A DNA stretch of 8,230 nt from contig MHFL01000050.1 of NCBI GenBank assembly GCA_001804165.1, positions 37,179 to 45,408 of the forward strand, written 5' to 3'. The notes below the pieces were generated by a model. It was not told where the DNA came from, made no database searches, and saw nothing but the letters and a program-made list of their open reading frames with translations. The position numbers and the translations under genes are program-made. This DNA comes from Omnitrophica bacterium RIFCSPLOWO2_01_FULL_45_10. GTDB lineage: Bacteria > Omnitrophota > Gorgyraeia > 2-01-FULL-45-10. This document shows, in pieces, positions 7,158 to 8,230 of this stretch. Numbering within the stretch: the stretch's first letter is position 1; the number at the start of each line of letters is the position of its first letter.

Positions 7158-7548
7158 TTGGCTCCTTTGTCATTGTCTTTTTCTGTCTTACAACGCCAAC
7201 TGTCTTACGAGGACCTTTCCGCGTCCTGGCGTTGGTGCGCGTCCTCTGACCGCGCACAGGAAGACCCCTCCTGTGCCTCAGGCCCCTATAACTTCCTATC
7301 TCAATCAGCCGCTTTATATTGCCGGCGATCTCTCTTCTCAAATCTCCTTCGACCTTATAATCTTTTTGAATTACCGAAGACAACCTCGCTATCTCTTCCT
7401 CGGTAAGGTCCTTTGCGCGCTTAGCAGGATCCACGTTAGCGACCTTCAGGATCTTTGCTGAGAGGACCCTGCCAATCCCGTATATGTATGACAGCGCAAT
7501 ATCAACCCTCTTCTCTTTTGGAATATCAACCCCGACTATTCTCGGCAC
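7138..7548 (-). CDS. rpsM: 30S ribosomal protein S13
   Basis: 136 aa from a GTG start: (V/M)[13 protein letters not shown], the family's normal N-terminus. An open frame extends upstream to an ATG at 7611, but that would overlap most of rpmJ and add 21 foreign residues, so it is rejected. The helix-two-turns-helix region lies around [14 protein letters not shown], and the C-terminal RNA-binding tail has [28 protein letters not shown]13 lies in the 30S head and contacts the P-site tRNA and bridge B1. It is about 10-15 residues longer than common homologues, because of a polar tail ([14 protein letters not shown]) that overlaps the rpsK start region. Confidence 0.96.
   Translation of the reverse strand: MPRIVGVDIPKEKRVDIALSYIYGIGRVLSAKILKVANVDPAKRAKDLTEEEIARLSSVIQKDYKVEGDLRREIAGNIKRLIEIGSYRGLRHRRGLPVRGQRTRTNARTRKGPRKTVGVVRQKKTMTKEPSGGEKT
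7162..7168 (-). promoter_or_regulatory. Shine-Dalgarno site of rpsK
   Basis: AAAGGAG on the minus strand, 4 nt before the GTG at 7157. It lies inside the 3' end of rpsM and is what fixes GTG as the rpsK start. Confidence 0.85.
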
Positions 7549-7552
7549 GTAG

Positions 7553-7560
7553 CCTCCTTT
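7553..7560 (-). promoter_or_regulatory. Shine-Dalgarno site of rpsM, overlapping the rpmJ stop
   Basis: AAAGGAGG on the minus strand, 4 nt before the GTG at 7548. Its first bases belong to the rpmJ TAA stop, so ribosomes ending rpmJ are at the rpsM start. It decides the GTG start over the longer ATG frame. Confidence 0.88.
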
Positions 7561-7672
7561 ACCCTTGTCTCTGTTTATGTTTCGGGGTGTCGCAGATAAC
7601 CATGAGAACACCCTTTCTGCGCACTATCTTACACTTTGGACAAATCTTTCGTATACTCGATCGTACTTTCAT
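7559..7672 (-). CDS. rpmJ: 50S ribosomal protein L36 (zinc-binding form)
   Basis: 37 aa, beginning [15 protein letters not shown]. The zinc ribbon has Cys11-x2-Cys14, then Cys27 and His32 (ICDTPKH), the cysteine-containing L36 type. It ends KHKQRQG, the normal family end. It is the smallest large-subunit protein and sits between infA and rpsM, as in most bacterial spc/alpha clusters. The nearest good Shine-Dalgarno (AAAGGAG at 7692-7698, overlapping the infA stop) is 19 nt before the ATG. That is longer than usual, and I see no better start in frame. Coupling to infA termination may compensate. Confidence 0.95.
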   Translation of the reverse strand: MKVRSSIRKICPKCKIVRRKGVLMVICDTPKHKQRQG

Positions 7673-7696
7673 ATTTTGACTTGCGTCGCTTCTCCT

Positions 7697-7918
7697 TTAC
7701 TTCGCGCGGTATATTATCCTTCCTCTTGTCAGGTCATAAGGCGATAACTCCAATCGGACCGTATCGCCCGGCAGAATCCGTATGAAATTCATCCGCATCT
7801 TTCCTGAGACGTGCGCCAGGACCCTATGGCCATTTGGCAGCTCAACCCTGAACATAGCATTAGGCAAGGTTTCAAGCACCCTCCCTTCAACTGTTATCGG
7901 TTCTTCTTTCGGGCACAT
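7697..7918 (-). CDS. infA: Translation initiation factor IF-1
   Basis: 73 aa, the standard size. It is a single S1-like OB fold, with [42 protein letters not shown] and the C-terminal [17 protein letters not shown]-1 occupies the ribosomal A site during initiation and helps IF-2 and IF-3. The ATG at 7918 is the only plausible start, because an in-frame TAA lies two codons upstream. No Shine-Dalgarno site is visible: the preceding bases are A/T-rich (TATATAAAAT). The gene lies 137 nt after map, and that gap is filled by an inverted repeat, so the usual map-infA coupling is broken here. Confidence 0.96.
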   Translation of the reverse strand: MCPKEEPITVEGRVLETLPNAMFRVELPNGHRVLAHVSGKMRMNFIRILPGDTVRLELSPYDLTRGRIIYRAK

Positions 7919-7935
7919 ATTTTATATAGGATATC

Positions 7936-8051
7936 AGGATGTCGGGAGATTGGGATTTGGAGATTTGGTGCTTAGGAGATTGGGTAAAAGATACCCCAAT
8001 ATCCAAATTTCCCAATCACCAAACCCTGATTCCCTAATCGCCAAACATCCT
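7936..8051. repeat. 116-bp imperfect inverted repeat built from short G-rich units, between map and infA
   Basis: The ends are a 7-bp inverted pair (AGGATGT at 7936-7942, ACATCCT at 8045-8051). The left half on the plus strand carries five 7-mers of the type GATTGGG, GATTTGG or GCTTAGG, starting at 7948, 7954, 7962, 7970 and 7978 (mostly an 8-nt period). The right half carries the same kind of unit on the other strand. The centre folds as ATTGGGTA (7979-7986), loop AAAGA, then TACCCCAAT (7992-8000) with one bulged C. It holds no gene. It resembles a small dispersed non-coding element that landed in the operon. In RNA it would form a long imperfect hairpin upstream of infA. Confidence 0.75.
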
Positions 8052-8055
8052 TTCT

Positions 8056-8230
8056 TTATACTTTAGTTAATACTTCCGCTCCGTCATTCCTCACTACAAC
8101 CGTATGCTCAAAGTGCGCTGAAAGCCGCCTATCCTTTGTCACGGCGGTCCAGCCATCGTCTAGTATCTCAACTCCGAAGGTGCCCACGTTAACCATCGGC
8201 TCGAGCGCCAAGACCATCCCGTTCTCGAGC
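8056..8230 (-). CDS. map: Methionine aminopeptidase, type I, C-terminal 57 codons only
   Basis: The 5' part lies beyond the right edge. The visible end reads [17 protein letters not shown], then [23 protein letters not shown] and ends EVLTKV. The glutamates in LEPM and in HFEHT are two of the metal ligands of the pita-bread fold. The enzyme removes the N-terminal methionine from new proteins in the cytoplasm. Its position just before infA is the standard one (secY-adk-map-infA). The reading frame is intact to its TAA stop. Confidence 0.95.
   Translation of the reverse strand, partial: LENGMVLALEPMVNVGTFGVEILDDGWTAVTKDRRLSAHFEHTVVVRNDGAEVLTKV

Noticed and set aside
6780..7406. A 208-codon open frame on the plus strand opposite rpsK and rpsM
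   Set aside because: Its translation is Arg/Ser/Leu-rich without recognisable motifs, and it lies exactly antisense to two highly conserved ribosomal genes. It is a frame shadow.
7549..7558. An S4-binding alpha-operon leader before rpsM
   Set aside because: Only 10 nt separate rpmJ and rpsM, which leaves no room for the pseudoknot leader known from E. coli.
7549..7611. Longer rpsM start at an upstream ATG
   Set aside because: The extra 21 residues come from the rpmJ region in another frame, do not resemble S13, and the GTG has AAAGGAGG at the right place.
7936..8051. A CRISPR-like or tandem repeat array
   Set aside because: The units are only 7-8 nt, degenerate, without spacers, and switch strand halfway. 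It is an inverted repeat, not an array.
1..8230. A novel defence, mobile or secondary-metabolite system
   Set aside because: Every coding region is a housekeeping translation, transcription or central-metabolism gene. No transposase, integrase, nuclease, toxin or unexplained gene fits in the gaps.

Overview
The window reads entirely on the minus strand. It holds two back-to-back transcription units separated by an intergenic region of about 310 bases. Base composition is moderate, genes are tightly packed with frequent small overlaps, and Shine-Dalgarno sites are mostly good (AAAGGAG type). This is a bacterial chromosome: the ribosomal protein order, a bacterial RNA polymerase alpha subunit with a C-terminal domain, IF-1 and bacterial L36 all say so. 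The lineage cannot be fixed from the sequence. A little-cultured bacterium such as an Omnitrophota-like member of the wider PVC group is a guess from gene style only.

Unit 1, transcribed first from the right edge (8230 to 4383), is the distal end of the spc/alpha ribosomal cluster. Its order is map (methionine aminopeptidase, 5' part outside the window), infA, rpmJ, rpsM, rpsK, rpsD, rpoA, rplQ. It closes with a textbook intrinsic terminator 31 nt after rplQ. The one loose spot is the map-infA gap of 137 nt, which holds a 116-bp imperfect inverted repeat made of short G-rich units. rpsM and rpsK both start with GTG. rplQ carries an unusually long, highly charged C-terminal tail.

The intergenic region (4135-4444) holds the terminator, an inverted repeat with 17-bp arms, a perfect 26-bp palindrome, and a sigma70-type promoter facing the second unit.

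Unit 2 (4134 to below 1) is a metabolic operon. It encodes an aspartate-type aminotransferase, the large and small subunits of a LeuCD/homoaconitase-family hydro-lyase, an isocitrate dehydrogenase, and the first 36 codons of a malate/lactate-type dehydrogenase, presumably malate dehydrogenase. Neighbouring genes overlap or lie 4 nt apart. Read together, the LeuCD-type pair most likely works as a two-subunit aconitase (citrate to isocitrate), and isocitrate dehydrogenase then makes 2-oxoglutarate. Malate dehydrogenase interconverts malate and oxaloacetate, and the aminotransferase links oxaloacetate/aspartate with 2-oxoglutarate/glutamate. This would be a partial TCA cycle serving glutamate and aspartate supply. 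The isocitrate dehydrogenase carries the Lys-Tyr pair that marks NADP+ use in the E. coli enzyme, so an NAD label should not be assumed. I found no tRNA, rRNA, CRISPR array, insertion sequence or evident novel multi-gene system; the most unusual items are the intergenic repeats.
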